Shown: one piece after another, positions 62,655-64,000 of the stretch
Layout: each line of letters opens with the position of its first letter
Numbering within the stretch: position 1 is the first letter of the stretch
From: Bidens hawaiensis
Taxonomy: Eukaryota > Streptophyta > Magnoliopsida > Asterales > Asteraceae
Length of the DNA: 64,000 nt
Assembly (NCBI GenBank): GCA_021521415.1
Contig: JAIQDT010004985.1
Location: 124,001 to 188,000 of the forward strand
Direction of reading: 5' to 3'
Position numbers and translations under genes: made by a program
The notes under the pieces: generated by a model
Seen by the model: the letters and a program-made list of their open reading frames with translations, nothing else
What the model was told of the DNA's origin: nothing
Databases searched by the model: none

Positions 62655-63242
62655 GTGAGAAGGATTTTTGACTACACAAAAAAACCCTTTAAAAATAAAT
62701 TTAAAAAAAAATAATAAAAAAACCATAACTCAAAATATAAATAAAAATGAAAAAAATAAAAAAAATAAAATGTTTCCGCCATCATTCCCGTTCAATATAA
62801 AAATTAAAAAAAATACAAAAAAATAAAAAAAATTGATGAAAAGACACAGTGGTGAGATCAAAGACACAATGACGAAAATGAACAAAAGACGCAATTATAA
62901 CTAAAAAAAGACACAATAGATCGCAAAGTATAACACAATGACGAACAAAATATAGCACAATGTTGAGTAATAAAACACAATATAAGGAAAAAAAGATACA
63001 ATGTAAAAGAAAAAAGACACAATCAATGACGAAAATAAACACAAAACACAATGATAAACAAAAAAGACACAACGACTTTTTTCACTTATAATTGTGTTTT
63101 TTTATAAGAACGAGAAATACGGTGGAAACATTTTTGTGCTTTATTTTTTTCATTTTTTTATTATATTTTGAGTTATGATTTTTTTATTTAATTTTTTGAG
63201 AGGTTTTTTTGTGTGACTACAAATCCTTCTAATCCTTATCAT
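62655..63242. repeat. Long inverted repeat (MITE-like) with AAGACACAAT array inside
   Basis: The arms about 62657-62800 and 63100-63237 are inverted copies (GAAGGATTTTTGACTACACA against GAAGGATTTGTAGTCACACA; CATAACTCAAAATATA; ATGTTTCC(G/A)CC). The centre, 62840-63075, has about ten degenerate units of AAAGACACAATGA. Ends are unclear and I find no TSD. The minus-strand frame 62782-63072 is a by-product of the AT-rich repeat. Confidence 0.8.
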
Positions 63243-63524
63243 TTGTGTTCCCCTTTGTAGAATAAGTTGACCCTATGTTTTATACTCTTTATATTTAATT
63301 TTTTTGTTATGTTTTTCCTTTTCTTTTTATGTTTCATTTTTTTCCTTTTTTATTGTTTTCATATAATAATTTTTTTAAAAAGATGTGATTTTATAACAAA
63401 AAAGTTTTTAAAACAAAACAATAAACACGTATACACCAAAACAATAAACATGTATATACACCAAATCAAAACATTATTATATACAAAACATCGAGTTTGC
63501 ATAAAATATATACAAACTATATAA

Positions 63525-63750
63525 ACGGGGTGTCATTGATGTCGGGGGACGTAAACATCGCATCGTGAACATTGACGTGGTTGCCGGCCCCTGCTTTGGA
63601 CGCTCTATCCATGATCGTTGTCGTCCACGTCTCGTCCGGGTCTAACGCCCGACGACGTCATCCTTGTCGTCAACCTCTACCAGCCTCGGCACCTGCTCTG
63701 CCCCTGCACCGGCTCATGCTCAATCTTCACCTCGTCCCCATCTTGAATAA
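63525..63750. other. GC-rich island of unknown nature
   Basis: A sharp GC-rich island in AT-rich DNA, with repeated CGTCGTC/GACGACG words. Frames exist on both strands: plus 63572-63754, and minus MDRASKAGAGNHVNVHDAMF from about 63613 ending at TAG near 63518. Neither resembles a family I know. It could be the last exon of a captured gene or transposase whose rest is outside. Confidence 0.3.
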
Positions 63751-63764
63751 TTAAATAAGATTAA

Positions 63765-63866
63765 ATATTATAATTAAATTATAATAATAATTAGTTTATA
63801 ATAATAATTCTAAGTAGTAATAATAATAATAATAATAATAATAATTATATAATAATAAATATTATA

Positions 63867-63903
<37 letters not shown>
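63765..63903. repeat. (AAT)n microsatellite
   Basis: Almost uninterrupted AAT/ATA repeats with two AT-rich breaks. Confidence 0.95.
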
Positions 63904-64000
63904 TCCAGCCTCTATAGGGCCCCTTTTAACAAAAAACATGGTTAAAAGTGTTGAGTTTTAACAAAATTATCAAAGTTATATAAACCCATTTTTATAAAAA

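Overview
The window is plant nuclear DNA: introns with GT..AG borders, plant-type genes, long AT/AAT microsatellites and layer upon layer of LTR retrotransposons. The style of the repeats (Tekay-like chromoviruses with a GGGACGAAAT-type sequence before the 3' LTR, SIRE-like copia elements, short non-autonomous Helitrons) fits an Asteraceae genome; that assignment is inference from remembered family resemblance, not a search.

Layout. 1-21.9 kb is a nested retrotransposon block. A decayed plus-strand copia element (LTR remnant, PBS at 4832, gag, spacer, protease, integrase) was hit twice: a 2245-bp solo LTR (1905-4149, TSD CTACA) sits in its LTR, and a complete 11.1-kb Ty3/gypsy chromovirus (9082-20199, TSD GTATC, two 2642-bp LTRs) splits the copia frame between protease and integrase. 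21.9-39.1 kb holds minus-strand debris: a Tat-type integrase fragment, a copia element with its own LTR/PPT and RT-RNase H, a gypsy LTR (27470-30126) inserted in that RT, its internal remnants, a second solo LTR of the first family (33032-35010, TSD TGTTT), and a partial second copy of the gypsy LTR (36948-39056). 39.1-47.5 kb holds smaller DNA elements: a 280-bp duplicated segment, two copies of a Helitron-like repeat, a PIF/Harbinger element nested in one of them with a paralogous empty site, a probable minus-strand Helitron carrying exon-like gene fragments, and a near-perfect fold-back. 47521-50304 is a third solo LTR (TSD TCCTT) with two unusual palindrome arrays.

The only two intact host genes are at 51-58.4 kb, tail to tail: a ten-exon probable ethanolamine kinase (365 aa by my exon joining) on the plus strand and a two-coding-exon F-box/kelch-repeat protein (424 aa) on the minus strand. 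Their introns carry MITE-like repeats, one with an exact 8-bp target duplication. 59.4-61.8 kb is an apparently chimeric small LTR element made from two different LTR/PBS/gag modules but flanked by one TSD. The last 2 kb is AT-rich with a long inverted repeat and a GC-rich island of unknown nature.

No CRISPR, rRNA or true tRNA gene was found. The strongest unusual signals are the palindrome arrays of the solo LTR at 47.5 kb, the extra acidic coiled-coil ORF upstream of gag in the chromovirus, a recurring small ORF next to the 3' LTR of the gypsy remnants, the chimeric element at 59.4 kb, and the coiled-coil triplication in its second ORF.
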